From contig JAPOUQ010000010.1 in NCBI GenBank assembly GCA_026708585.1, forward strand, positions 1 through 64,000: 64,000 nt of DNA. The letters are read 5' to 3'. Position numbers and translations under genes: made by a program. The notes under the pieces were generated by a model, which was given only the letters and a program-made list of their open reading frames with translations, was not told the DNA's origin and made no database searches. The stretch comes from Gammaproteobacteria bacterium (GTDB lineage: Bacteria; Pseudomonadota; Gammaproteobacteria; Arenicellales; Poriferihabitantaceae). Shown piece by piece: positions 19,874-29,218 of the stretch; position 1 is the stretch's first letter, and every line of letters starts with the position of its first letter.

Positions 19874-20131
19874 ATGGTAAAAATTCGTTTATCCCGCGGC
19901 GGTTCAAAAAAACGTCCGTTTTACACTGTTCTAGTAGCAGATCAACGACGGTCCAACCAAGGGAAGTTTATCGAGCGGGTTGGTCATTTCAATCCAATGT
20001 CTAGTGATTCCGATCCAAGTTCTAAGTTAGTATTGAATCTTGAACGAGTTGATCACTGGCTCGCTAAGGGGGCAAAAATGAGTGATCGGGTCAATGATTT
20101 GTACAAAAGAGCCAAGGCCGCGGAGATTTGA
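19874..20131 (+). CDS. rpsP: 30S ribosomal protein S16
   Basis: An 85-aa protein starting MVKIRLSRGGSKKRPFYT, the standard bS16 N-terminus. The frame is open from 19838 but those 12 extra residues have no counterpart in the family, so ATG 19874 is the start. It is the first gene of the conserved rpsP-rimM-trmD-rplS operon. The downstream gap to rimM is 81 bases, somewhat longer than in E. coli. Confidence 0.97.
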   Translation: MVKIRLSRGGSKKRPFYTVLVADQRRSNQGKFIERVGHFNPMSSDSDPSSKLVLNLERVDHWLAKGAKMSDRVNDLYKRAKAAEI

Positions 20132-20212
20132 AGCGTCTGATTAGATAGAGGCAAAGAGTTAGCCTACTATCTTTATTGGAATTAGCAAGCGTAAGAACCA
20201 GGATAGAATGAT

Positions 20213-20737
20213 TTGGTGAAAGTTGGACCGACCGATAGTCCAATAGTGATTGGTCGAATAGTCAGTCATCATGGTTTGAAGGGGTGGGTCAAAGTAAAGT
20301 CATTCACTCGACCACCTGAACAAATTACCGAATATCAAGATATCTTGGTGGGTAAACAGGACAGGTTAACACAATTTCGAATAGAAGATTACAATACGCA
20401 AAATCGGAATCTACTTCTTAGGCTGGGGGGTTGCCAATCACGTGAACAAGCTGAATCTGTTATTGGGGCTGACATTGCGATTGAATATAATCAGTTGACG
20501 AAATTATCCGCTGGTAAATTTTACTGGATTGATTTGATTGGTTTGTCTTTAGTGAATGTACAGGGTAAAGAAATCGGTACGGTATACAATATTATGGAAA
20601 CTGGAGCTAATGATGTGATTGTTGCCCAATATGAACAAATTGAAATTCTAATTCCCTGGATTCCTGATGTTATTCGGAGAGTGAATTTGGAAGAGAGGAT
20701 GATAGTAGTCGACTGGCAGAGAGATTATTTGTCTTGA
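20213..20737 (+). CDS. rimM: 16S rRNA processing protein RimM
   Basis: RimM assists maturation of the 30S head, binding S19. The product of 174 aa has the N-terminal RimM domain (IGRIVSHHGLKGWVKVKSF) and a C-terminal PRC-barrel (FYWIDLIGLSLVN to IPWIPDVIRRVNLEERMIVVDW). The start is TTG 20213 or GTG 20216; an AGGATAG element at 20200-20206 serves either. It lies in the ribosomal operon just ahead of trmD. Confidence 0.96.
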   Translation: MVKVGPTDSPIVIGRIVSHHGLKGWVKVKSFTRPPEQITEYQDILVGKQDRLTQFRIEDYNTQNRNLLLRLGGCQSREQAESVIGADIAIEYNQLTKLSAGKFYWIDLIGLSLVNVQGKEIGTVYNIMETGANDVIVAQYEQIEILIPWIPDVIRRVNLEERMIVVDWQRDYLS

Positions 20738-20753
20738 TCCTATTATAGGCTAG

Positions 20754-21452
20754 GTGAACGATGTGCAAGCTGGTGTCATAACCATATTCCCTGAAATCTT
20801 TAGTACCATAACAAGATTTGGAACGATTCGAAAAGCGATTGAGTCTAATTTGTTTGAGTTCAAATCGTTTGATATTCGAGATTATGCGTCAGATCGAAGG
20901 CGGACAGTAGACGCTAGACCTTACGGAGGTGGACCAGGTATGATTTTGATGCCAGAACCTCTAGCTGCCTGTATTGACTATGCGAAACAGAGTGTTGGTG
21001 GACCCGTTATTTTTTTGACCCCCCGGGGAGAGCGATTTGACCAAAAGATGGCCGAAGAATTGGCACAGGTTCCAAAGTTCACACTGGTATGTGGACGATA
21101 TGAAGGAATTGATGAGAGGATAATTAAAACTCGTGTAGATCAAGAAGTTTCAATTGGAGACTATGTTATATCCGGTGGTGAGTTTGCTGCTTTAGTTCTA
21201 CTTGATGCAGTTGTTCGTTTACTCCCTGGTGTGTTGGGTAACAAAGAGTCGGCACATCAAGATTCATTCAGTAATGGGATGCTTGAGGGACCACATTACA
21301 CCCGACCCGAGAAATTTGAAGGATTGGATGTACCGCGGGTACTTCTATCTGGAAATCATCAGGAAATTAAAAAATGGCGACACCAGCAAGCTCTTGATTG
21401 GACCCGAAAAAGAAGACCGGATTTGGAAGGAAACTATAATCAATACAGATAG
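20754..21452 (+). CDS. trmD: tRNA (guanine-N1)-methyltransferase
   Basis: TrmD methylates G37 of tRNAs that read CNN codons, preventing frameshifting. The trefoil-knot SAM-binding signature GDYVISGGE is present, with [11 protein letters not shown] and the N-terminal [11 protein letters not shown]. The 232-aa length is slightly shorter than E. coli (255), mainly at the C-terminus. The start is GTG 20754, with an alternative GTG at 20763. It lies between rimM and rplS as expected. Confidence 0.97.
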   Translation: MNDVQAGVITIFPEIFSTITRFGTIRKAIESNLFEFKSFDIRDYASDRRRTVDARPYGGGPGMILMPEPLAACIDYAKQSVGGPVIFLTPRGERFDQKMAEELAQVPKFTLVCGRYEGIDERIIKTRVDQEVSIGDYVISGGEFAALVLLDAVVRLLPGVLGNKESAHQDSFSNGMLEGPHYTRPEKFEGLDVPRVLLSGNHQEIKKWRHQQALDWTRKRRPDLEGNYNQYR

Positions 21453-21502
21453 TAATACCACGAATCATCAATCAGTTAAGAAAATCATAATATACAATAA
21501 CC

Positions 21503-21853
21503 ATGAATAATATTATTGAAGAAATTGAATCTGAACAGATTCGCTCGGATGTTCCGGAATTTTGGCCGGGTGATCAGATACGCGTACAGGTTCGTGTAAA
21601 AGAAGGTAATCGAGAGCGATTACAAGCATATGAGGGGGTGGTGATCGCGAAACGCAATCGTGGTTTGAATTCTTCATTTACCGTCCGTAAAATTGCTAGT
21701 GGTGAAGGTGTTGAGCGAGTTTTTCAGACCCACAGTCCGTTGATCAGCGACATCAAGGTATTGAGACAGGGTGATGTCCGAAGGGCAAAGCTCTATTATC
21801 TTCGGGAACGTTCCGGTAAATCTGCAAGAATTAAGGAAAAGATTCGACGCTGA
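21503..21853 (+). CDS. rplS: 50S ribosomal protein L19
   Basis: A 116-aa bL19 protein; the motifs [16 protein letters not shown] and [21 protein letters not shown] are diagnostic. It sits at the 30S-50S bridge region. It closes the rpsP-rimM-trmD-rplS operon. The TPR protein starts only 19 bases after its stop, so xerD may be read through from the ribosomal operon. Confidence 0.97.
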   Translation: MNNIIEEIESEQIRSDVPEFWPGDQIRVQVRVKEGNRERLQAYEGVVIAKRNRGLNSSFTVRKIASGEGVERVFQTHSPLISDIKVLRQGDVRRAKLYYLRERSGKSARIKEKIRR

Positions 21854-21872
21854 TTGTTTTGTAGTAGTCGCA

Positions 21873-23762
21873 ATGCCGCAATATGGTGTGGGAGTTCAAC
21901 AGGTTAATCTGAAAACCATAACTCGGGTTACCTACATACTATTACTCTGTTTGCTAGCAAGCGGGAGTTTTTCCCTGTCCTCACCGCTCTTTGCTAACAA
22001 CCTTTATCAGGATGAATCCCAAGGCCTTAGTTCAGACTTACAGATGGTCCGAACTCTGATCAAGGCAGACGTTTTGGATCTTGCTGAATCAATACTTGAG
22101 AACCAAGCACCGCGAGTGTTACCAACAGAAGAATGGCTTGCATGGGAACGTCAACTCTGGTCTTTGTATGCCTATCGTAACAAATGGGACAAGCTCTATA
22201 TACGTGCAACTCAGGTTCCTCCCTCATTTCCTGAATCAATTCGTAATGAGGCACTGGATCAGGCTTTAAATGCGCTGCTTGAGCAAGCTAAAGGTGTTGA
22301 AGCAAGACGGATGATAATCCGGCGAATGGTATCTACCCAACTATCTCTTGAGACCATCCGTCAATATCGAAAGCAGATTATCAAAAGTTATTTGAGTGAT
22401 GATTTGCTATCAGATGCTGCGTCATCTATGTCCAATTATCAACGCGAGTTTCGCTATTTTGATGAGGATTGGTTATTTCAGCGTGCTGAAGTTTTTCTGA
22501 AACTCGGACAGCCTGATAAAGCAATCAATGTTCTGGCGCCATCCGATTTGCCTAGAGCCAAATTGCTCTCTTTGTATGCGAGATTGGTTCATCAATCGAT
22601 GTCTCCTAAGCAAGCATCTGAGAGACTCGATTCTACTTTATTTAGGGATGAGGAAGGTGTGTTGAGAAATGGATTGACTGAGGTGGAAATAGCGGCAGTC
22701 GAGACCTATCTTGCCGGACTCATCGATATACATGAATATGTAAAGAAACTAGAGCAGTATTTCATTATCAAAAATGAATTTGTTCATTCCGTCGAGGGGG
22801 GATTTCCAGTCTTCACTTTGTCTGAATTGATTCGAGTATATGAGGAATATGCCATTCAATTAATTAGTGATCAAGGCCATTTGGAGAATGATTTACAAGG
22901 AATTTATGAGTGGGTTGTTACCTTACCGATTACCGATATTTTGCAGCAAAGAGTGTTATCGGCTTATTTATTGAGTCGTATAAAGGACCCAAAGCAAAGA
23001 ATTAGTTTATGTAATTTGTTGGTAATTTCACTGTTGAACTCAGGGAACATTGAATTAATAGCCGACTTATTTGGTCCTGATACCCCATTAGGTCAGTTGT
23101 CTATCGGAGGCGATGTCGGACTGGTCTTGTCCAATGCAATGCTTAATCAAGGGCAGGTGCAACTTGCAGCTCAGATTATAGATAGCATGTCAGGAGAACC
23201 GAAAAATAACTTGGATTCAGATCGGTGGATGCTTCATAAAGCAAGGGTATTTGTAGTTGCCGGGAGATTTTTGAGCAGTTTTCAACAACTTCGACAACTA
23301 ATTAATAATTTTTCAGAACTGCCCTCTGAGCAAATGGATGAGATTCTAATTCCAATATTTGATTTACAGAAATTTAGACAACATGATTATGCTCTTGTAT
23401 TACTGAAACTGCTGAGAACAAAGGTAACTACCCAACCGCAAGACCGTGAATTGGCTTATTGGATTGGAGAATCTTATCAGGCCACACATCAATATATCAC
23501 TGCAGCAAATTATTTTCTCTATTCAGCATTACTTGAAAATGAAGGATTTGATCTATGGGGGATCTCGGCTAGATATTATGCAGCCCAGTCTTTAGAGTCA
23601 GCCCATCTGTATGCTGATGCAAGAAAACTGTATCGGAGTCTTCTGGACTACATAACTGACGAGGCAAGATTGACTGAATTAAATCAAAAGATTCGAGACT
23701 TAAGTCTATGGGAGTCTGGGAGCTTTGATGTCGGAGATGGTTTGGTTGAAGGTAAAAATTGA
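21873..23762 (+). CDS. Exported TPR-repeat protein of unknown function
   Basis: From ATG 21873 the product has 629 aa, with a signal-peptide-like hydrophobic segment at residues ~19-40 ending near LFANN. The frame is open from 21771, inside rplS, but the overlap would hide the signal peptide, so I use the later ATG. The remainder is almost entirely helical with degenerate TPR-like pairs, for example ESILENQAPRVLPTEEW, WLFQRAEVFLKLGQPDKAINVL and LAYWIGESYQATHQYITAANYF. It is probably periplasmic and serves as a protein-interaction scaffold. It overlaps xerD by four bases (TTGA). I do not recognise a named family. Confidence 0.75.
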   Translation: MPQYGVGVQQVNLKTITRVTYILLLCLLASGSFSLSSPLFANNLYQDESQGLSSDLQMVRTLIKADVLDLAESILENQAPRVLPTEEWLAWERQLWSLYAYRNKWDKLYIRATQVPPSFPESIRNEALDQALNALLEQAKGVEARRMIIRRMVSTQLSLETIRQYRKQIIKSYLSDDLLSDAASSMSNYQREFRYFDEDWLFQRAEVFLKLGQPDKAINVLAPSDLPRAKLLSLYARLVHQSMSPKQASERLDSTLFRDEEGVLRNGLTEVEIAAVETYLAGLIDIHEYVKKLEQYFIIKNEFVHSVEGGFPVFTLSELIRVYEEYAIQLISDQGHLENDLQGIYEWVVTLPITDILQQRVLSAYLLSRIKDPKQRISLCNLLVISLLNSGNIELIADLFGPDTPLGQLSIGGDVGLVLSNAMLNQGQVQLAAQIIDSMSGEPKNNLDSDRWMLHKARVFVVAGRFLSSFQQLRQLINNFSELPSEQMDEILIPIFDLQKFRQHDYALVLLKLLRTKVTTQPQDRELAYWIGESYQATHQYITAANYFLYSALLENEGFDLWGISARYYAAQSLESAHLYADARKLYRSLLDYITDEARLTELNQKIRDLSLWESGSFDVGDGLVEGKN

Positions 23763-24673
23763 GCGAATCTGTACATTCATTTCTTAATCCTTTCATTGCA
23801 AAACTTGAGCAATTCCTCGATGCAGTCTGGCTCGAGTCAGGTCTTAGCGATAATACGCTTGCAGCCTATCGGCGCGACCTTATGTTATTTGCTAAATGGG
23901 CTGATTCACGGCATATCAATCCTGTCTCACCTCCTGCTGAAGCAATTGTCGACTATATTGCCGATCGATCAAAAAAATCTTCGGTTCGCTCTGCGGCAAG
24001 GTCACTTTCGAGCCTCAAGAGATTTTATCGTTATCTGATACGGGAAAATGTAATCGAGTTAGATCCTTGTCCCGAAGGTATTGCGCCGACATTACCAAAG
24101 AGTTTGCCAAAAACATTATCGGAAGGTGAAGTTGCGAAATTGTTAGAAGCGCCCGATTGCAAAACGCCAATTGGCATCCGTGATCGAGCAATGATAGAAA
24201 CATTGTATTCAACAGGTATGCGGGTAAGTGAATTAGTCTCACTGAAGTTGAATCAAATAGATCTTGTTGTCGGGGTATGCAAAGTTACAGGCAAAGGAAA
24301 CAAGCAGAGACTAGTACCCCTAGGTGAACATGCGACAGCATGGCTGCGAACCTATATGGAAAATGCTAGGGATCAGCTATTGAAAGAGAAAATTAGTAAC
24401 GATTTATTTCCGGGTAATCGTGGAGCGGCGATGACGAGACAGGGGTTTTGGCAAAAACTCAAAATGTATGCGATGCTCTGCGGGATAAAATCAGAGGTAT
24501 CACCACATACCTTGCGACATGCTTTTGCGACTCATTTGTTAAATCATGGTGCAGATTTAAGGAGTGTACAAATGATGTTAGGTCATTCAAATTTGTCGAC
24601 AACTCAAATCTATACACATGTGGCACGAGCTAGAATTCAAAAACTGCATCAAACACATCATCCTAGAGGTTGA
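23759..24673 (+). CDS. xerD: Site-specific tyrosine recombinase XerD
   Basis: XerD works with XerC at dif to resolve chromosome dimers. The 304-aa product has the N-terminal core-binding domain (LDAVWLESGLSDNTLAAYRRDL) and the catalytic domain. The active-site residues are visible: Arg155 (GMRVSEL), His250 and Arg253 (PHTLRHAFATH), His276 (LGHSNLSTT) and the nucleophile Tyr285 (IYTH). The close SPHTLRHAFATHLLNHGADLR match favours XerD over integrases. The start is a TTG overlapping the TPR-gene stop. No dif site or xerC was noticed nearby. Confidence 0.92.
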   Translation: MSESVHSFLNPFIAKLEQFLDAVWLESGLSDNTLAAYRRDLMLFAKWADSRHINPVSPPAEAIVDYIADRSKKSSVRSAARSLSSLKRFYRYLIRENVIELDPCPEGIAPTLPKSLPKTLSEGEVAKLLEAPDCKTPIGIRDRAMIETLYSTGMRVSELVSLKLNQIDLVVGVCKVTGKGNKQRLVPLGEHATAWLRTYMENARDQLLKEKISNDLFPGNRGAAMTRQGFWQKLKMYAMLCGIKSEVSPHTLRHAFATHLLNHGADLRSVQMMLGHSNLSTTQIYTHVARARIQKLHQTHHPRG

Positions 24674-24745
24674 CGATGTGTTTAGATCACTCTTTGAGTA
24701 TGCGAAATAACCACAAATGAGTAGAAACTGATCGAGGTAAGTTGT

Positions 24746-26896
24746 ATGTCGGTACATCCCGATACAAAGATTGACGATAATCGACCAGTTGATCTCGAAT
24801 TAATTCGCGGGATATTCTGCGAATACAGTGTTTCGTATCGAGACTTAGGGAATCTGACGGCAATGATTTTAACAGAAATTGGAGCCGGTCCAACAACGGT
24901 GGCTGCCGGTTATCTAGCTGCTATCGGTGAAATTCAGGAAAAGGAACATCAACAACTTACGAAAATTGCAAGACGTTCACTGCTGCAACTGTATCAAAAT
25001 TCGATGTTCTTAAATACTCTGTCTGTAGCTAGACAGAATAATTTATCTTCAAAGGATGATTATCATCCTATAGAAGAGAATCTGCGCAAGATGTTGATTG
25101 CTATGGTTGATGATGGCCGTGTTGTATTGATAGGTCTTGCCCTGCAATTGGCGAAACTAAAATTAGGCGAGGGTGAGAATGATGAGGACTATCGGCAATT
25201 GGTACATGCTACGAAAGAAATCTATGCTCCATTGGCGAATAGAATGGGAGTATTTCAACTGAAATGGCAGTTGGAGGATTTGTCATTTCGAAACACGCAA
25301 CCTGAAACTTATCAGCGATTGGCCAAGTTACTCAATGAGAAGCGAAAACAAAGAGAGCGATTTCTGAATGATGTTGTTCATAAAGTCCAATCAGGAATTT
25401 CCTCGATCGTTCAGGGAGGTAGGGTTTATGGTAGACCCAAACATATCTATAGCATTTGGAAAAAAATGAACCAGAAAGGCATCGAGTTCGATCAGTTATG
25501 GGATATTCGGGCTATTCGGATTTTGGTGAATACCGTTGATGAATGTTATCAGTGTTTGAGTTATGTGCACGGTAGGTGGGAGCATTTTTCGGACGAATTC
25601 GAGGACTATATTGCGATGCCAAAAAAAAATGGTTATCGATCGATACATACAGTCATATCTGGTCCCCAAAATAAAGCCGTAGAAGTACAGATTCGCACAT
25701 TTGAAATGCATCAAGAAAGTGAGTTGGGTCTAGCCGCACATTGGAGGTATAAAGAGGGTATTGAGCAGGACATCAATATTGAAAATAAGATTATCTGGTT
25801 ACGCGAACTACTTGAATGGAAGAGACAAATCGTGGAACCTAGTGGGATAGCCGAACAGTCTTTGGAAGCTTCTGAGGATTTTATCCAAAAGCCTAGTGAA
25901 GATGATCGGGTTTACGTCTTCACGCCGCAAGGGAAGGTTGTCGACTTGCCCCGCGATTCAACTCCGCTTGATTTTGCTTATGCAATCCATTCCGAGATAG
26001 GACATCGAGCCCGAGGGGCATTAGTTGATGGAAAGATGGTAGCCTTGCATAAGCGACTTAAAACCGGTAATCGGGTGCAGATCCAAACTGTGAAGTCTGG
26101 GGGACCGAGTCTTGATTGGTTAAGAAATGATCGGGGTTATGTTCAGACTAGCCGGGCAAGACAAAGGATACTTCAATGGTTTCGGCATGAAGAGTATGAC
26201 AGAAATGTATCGGTGGGTCGTGGTTTGCTTGAACGCGAACTGGTCAAGTTGGGAATGACCGATTTATCCTATGAAAAAATAAATCAGCATACTCATTATC
26301 GGAAAGTGGATGATCTTTTTGCCGCCATTGCGACGGGTGATTACAAGATAAACAGAGCGCTACAGCCTTTCAAGGTTGACACAAAAAAAAACTCACATGA
26401 TCAACTAGTTTCTAAGCGATCCAAAGGAAAAATTCAATTTCAAAAACCAAGCCGATTTATCGTTCAGGGTATAGGTAATTTGATGGTGCGTTCGGCCAAA
26501 TGCTGCTCTCCGGTACCAGGTGATCAAATTGTCGGCTATATCACAACTTCAGAAGGTATAACAGTACATCGACAGGATTGTGGCAATATAGTGAAACTAT
26601 CAGAGTCCCGGAGACAACGTTTGATTGAAGTAGAATGGGGTGAATTGGCTGGTAGTACATATATATTGGCTTTGGAGATTGTAGCTTACCAGAGAGAAAA
26701 TTTTTTATCGAATGTGCATGATCAACTCAAGTCAAGAAATATTGAAATCCTGAAAGTGGATACTCGTCTGGATGATCGAGAAAAAATAATGTATCTGAGT
26801 ATCCAGTTAGAGGTCCCAGAAACGATACGATACAAGACTGTTATTGAGGGTCTAAAATCGATCCAAGATATTCTAGAAGTGCATCGTACTGAGTGA
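24746..26896 (+). CDS. relA: (p)ppGpp synthetase RelA
   Basis: The 716-aa protein has the RSH layout: an N-terminal pseudo-hydrolase region (~1-190), the synthetase domain with YGRPKHIYSIWKKM and MPKKNGYRSIHT (~225-350), a TGS domain (VYVFTPQGKVVDLPRDSTPLDFAYAIH) and a C-terminal ACT domain. The hydrolase region lacks the HD metal motif and reads RVVLIGLALQLAKLKL, as in RelA rather than SpoT, so I call a synthetase-only RelA. It responds to uncharged tRNA on the ribosome. A 72-base gap separates it from xerD. Confidence 0.92.
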   Translation: MSVHPDTKIDDNRPVDLELIRGIFCEYSVSYRDLGNLTAMILTEIGAGPTTVAAGYLAAIGEIQEKEHQQLTKIARRSLLQLYQNSMFLNTLSVARQNNLSSKDDYHPIEENLRKMLIAMVDDGRVVLIGLALQLAKLKLGEGENDEDYRQLVHATKEIYAPLANRMGVFQLKWQLEDLSFRNTQPETYQRLAKLLNEKRKQRERFLNDVVHKVQSGISSIVQGGRVYGRPKHIYSIWKKMNQKGIEFDQLWDIRAIRILVNTVDECYQCLSYVHGRWEHFSDEFEDYIAMPKKNGYRSIHTVISGPQNKAVEVQIRTFEMHQESELGLAAHWRYKEGIEQDINIENKIIWLRELLEWKRQIVEPSGIAEQSLEASEDFIQKPSEDDRVYVFTPQGKVVDLPRDSTPLDFAYAIHSEIGHRARGALVDGKMVALHKRLKTGNRVQIQTVKSGGPSLDWLRNDRGYVQTSRARQRILQWFRHEEYDRNVSVGRGLLERELVKLGMTDLSYEKINQHTHYRKVDDLFAAIATGDYKINRALQPFKVDTKKNSHDQLVSKRSKGKIQFQKPSRFIVQGIGNLMVRSAKCCSPVPGDQIVGYITTSEGITVHRQDCGNIVKLSESRRQRLIEVEWGELAGSTYILALEIVAYQRENFLSNVHDQLKSRNIEILKVDTRLDDREKIMYLSIQLEVPETIRYKTVIEGLKSIQDILEVHRTE

Positions 26897-26992
26897 TGGA
26901 GTGTTTGATAGCATGATTAAAAGGCAGACATTTTGATGCATGTTAATATCTATCGTCTGTGAAGAAAGAAAATTGAGCGATAGTTCGAGTAT

Positions 26993-27023
26993 CTTGATAT
27001 TATTGTTTATCAATCATATCAAG
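26993..27023. repeat. AT-rich hairpin downstream of relA
   Basis: CTTGATAT (26993-27000) is perfectly complementary to ATATCAAG (27016-27023); inside, ATTG pairs with CAAT after one mismatch, leaving loop TTTAT. A T6 run follows at about 27033. It could act as a weak terminator for relA or as an operator for the next gene. The remaining bases of the 26897-27265 gap show no gene. Confidence 0.4.
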
Positions 27024-27265
27024 TAAGAAAACGAGCTTTTTTCATTGGTGAAAATATCACGTGCGGCGGTTGTGTATTGAGCTTTTTGTTCTCCGATGTG
27101 AAAAGGGATGAAAAGGAAAATATGACTTAAGTAAATCATTGCCTCCCAAAGAATGAATTTTATATATACATTCGAAGTAAACTACCAATTACAACAAGCA
27201 ACATGTGATAAATCGATACTCCACGTATCGTTTGAGATCAACCTTGTCCAATCAATCTTGTGGTT

Positions 27266-28951
27266 ATGTCAAAAAAGCCCTACCCCAATTTTGATCTTGG
27301 ACATTTCCATCGGCCGATATTGACATCATCACACGAAGCACAGCTCTGGTTTGATCGAGGTTTGATGTGGTGCTATGCGTTTAATCAGGAAGAAGGACTA
27401 GAATGTTTTCAGGAGTGCCTGAGGCACGATCCTGAGTGTCCTATGGCATCGTGGGGAATTGCCTATGCAGCTGGACCGTTCTACAACTTCACCTGGCGTG
27501 ACTTTACCGACAGGGAAAAAGAGGAATGCACCCAGCTTTGTCGACAGCATATCCAGAATGCGCAGGATAGAATCGGTCATGCATACCCTCAAGATGCCGC
27601 TCTTATCTATGCCATAGATACCCGTTTTCCTACTAACTGCCCGATCTCACAGGAAGAATTCGACCGATTGGATGACGAGTATGCAAAAGCGATGAGGAAA
27701 GCATACCTCCAATTTCCGGATGATCTCGATATTTCGGCAATGTATGTCGAGTCAATGATGATTCGAACACCATGGAAATTGTGGAATGTGAAAACTGGGA
27801 TGCCATACGAAGGAGCTGATACATTGGAATGTCTACGGATTGTCGAGCATGCTATTCGAGATTGTAGAAAAAAAGGGATAAAACCGCATCCAGCGATACT
27901 TCATATGCATATCCATCTTCTGGAAATGTCAAATGAACCTGAGCGAGCCATGGAATCGGCAGATGCACTCTTCATGCTTTGTCCAGAGGCCGGTCATTTG
28001 AATCATATGCCCTCCCATATCTATACGCTTTGTGGACAGTATGACAAGGCAAAGCAAGTTAGTATGACAGCGATTAATAATGACCGAAAGTATCTTGAAT
28101 ATATGGGTCCCTACAATTTTTATACTACATCCCGAAGTCATGATCTGCACATGATGATGTACTCCTGCATGATGCTTGGCCAATTCAAGCCTGCCCTAAA
28201 TGCGACCAGAGAGATGTGTGAAGGACTTACGCCCTGCGTAATCAGTGATCCGAACCGCCCTCAGATGGGTATCACGATGGAAGGTTACTATTCCATGGCC
28301 ATGCATATCTTGGTACGTTTCGGTAAATGGGAGAAAATTCTGAACACTCCATTGCCACAACCCCCTGACCTATATTGTGTTTCCATCGCCATGCATCATT
28401 ATGCACGAACCGTCGCTTATGCTACGTTGGAATTGTTTGATGAAGCTATGATCGAGCGAGAGAAATTTTTTGCAGCTCGTGACAGAATTCCGGCTGAAAG
28501 GCATTTTTTCAATAATGATGCGCAGGACATTCTCGGTATCGCTGAAAAAATGATGGAAGGTGAATTGATTTATCACCAGGGTCGTTATGACAGGGCTTTT
28601 CACGAACTTACTGTGGCTGTAGAGCGAGATGACAATCTAGAATATAGCGAACCATCGTCATGGATGCATCCTCCCCGTCATGCTTTGGGTGCGTTGCTCA
28701 TTGAGCAGGGATATTACCGAGATGCAGAGAAAGTTTATCGGGTTGATCTTGGCCTGACCAAAGGTCTTTATCGTTGCGCCCAACACCCCAATAATATCTG
28801 GTCTCTTCATGGACTTTCTGAATGTTTGAAGCAACAGGAAAATTGGGATGAATGGAAAATCATCAACGAAAAATTGAGAAATGCACAGGAACTGTCAGAC
28901 ACCAAAATTCTATCGTCCTGCTACTGCCGGAAAAATACTCTGCTGGAATGA
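27266..28951 (+). CDS. Cytosolic tetratricopeptide-repeat protein
   Basis: The product is 561 aa from ATG 27266 (563 from a GTG at 27260). It has no signal peptide. Repeated helix-turn-helix units include LWFDRGLMWCYAFNQEEGLECFQECLRHDPECPMASWGIAYAAG, HMHIHLLEMSNEPERAMESADALF and ALGALLIEQGYYRDAEKVYRVDL (quoted in parts here as 20-residue windows would show). Similar soluble TPR proteins are widespread in Proteobacteria with no assigned role. It is rich in Met, His, Cys and Trp, which is unusual for a pure scaffold and hints at a ligand or metal. It stands alone: 363 bases follow relA, and convergent uvrA ends 267 bases downstream. Function unknown. Confidence 0.8.
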   Translation: MSKKPYPNFDLGHFHRPILTSSHEAQLWFDRGLMWCYAFNQEEGLECFQECLRHDPECPMASWGIAYAAGPFYNFTWRDFTDREKEECTQLCRQHIQNAQDRIGHAYPQDAALIYAIDTRFPTNCPISQEEFDRLDDEYAKAMRKAYLQFPDDLDISAMYVESMMIRTPWKLWNVKTGMPYEGADTLECLRIVEHAIRDCRKKGIKPHPAILHMHIHLLEMSNEPERAMESADALFMLCPEAGHLNHMPSHIYTLCGQYDKAKQVSMTAINNDRKYLEYMGPYNFYTTSRSHDLHMMMYSCMMLGQFKPALNATREMCEGLTPCVISDPNRPQMGITMEGYYSMAMHILVRFGKWEKILNTPLPQPPDLYCVSIAMHHYARTVAYATLELFDEAMIEREKFFAARDRIPAERHFFNNDAQDILGIAEKMMEGELIYHQGRYDRAFHELTVAVERDDNLEYSEPSSWMHPPRHALGALLIEQGYYRDAEKVYRVDLGLTKGLYRCAQHPNNIWSLHGLSECLKQQENWDEWKIINEKLRNAQELSDTKILSSCYCRKNTLLE

Positions 28952-29218
28952 GAAATTTTCTATCATAGTTCAATTTTTCATGTACTTTTCATTAGGCTTG
29001 TGTAAGGGATGAACCATCAATTCTGATATTCTGTACCATCTCATCTACTATTTTTTCGCTACTTCATATATTGCCACTCATCCGTTTCTCTCGGTTACAA
29101 TTCCAGTATTATTCTTCTGGTCGGTTTTGATCTGCTTCCATAAATCGTCATTTTCCCTTCGTTTCGAGAAAATAGTTTTATTATAAGTTTTCTCTTGTTT
29201 CAGATAGATACCATTAGC

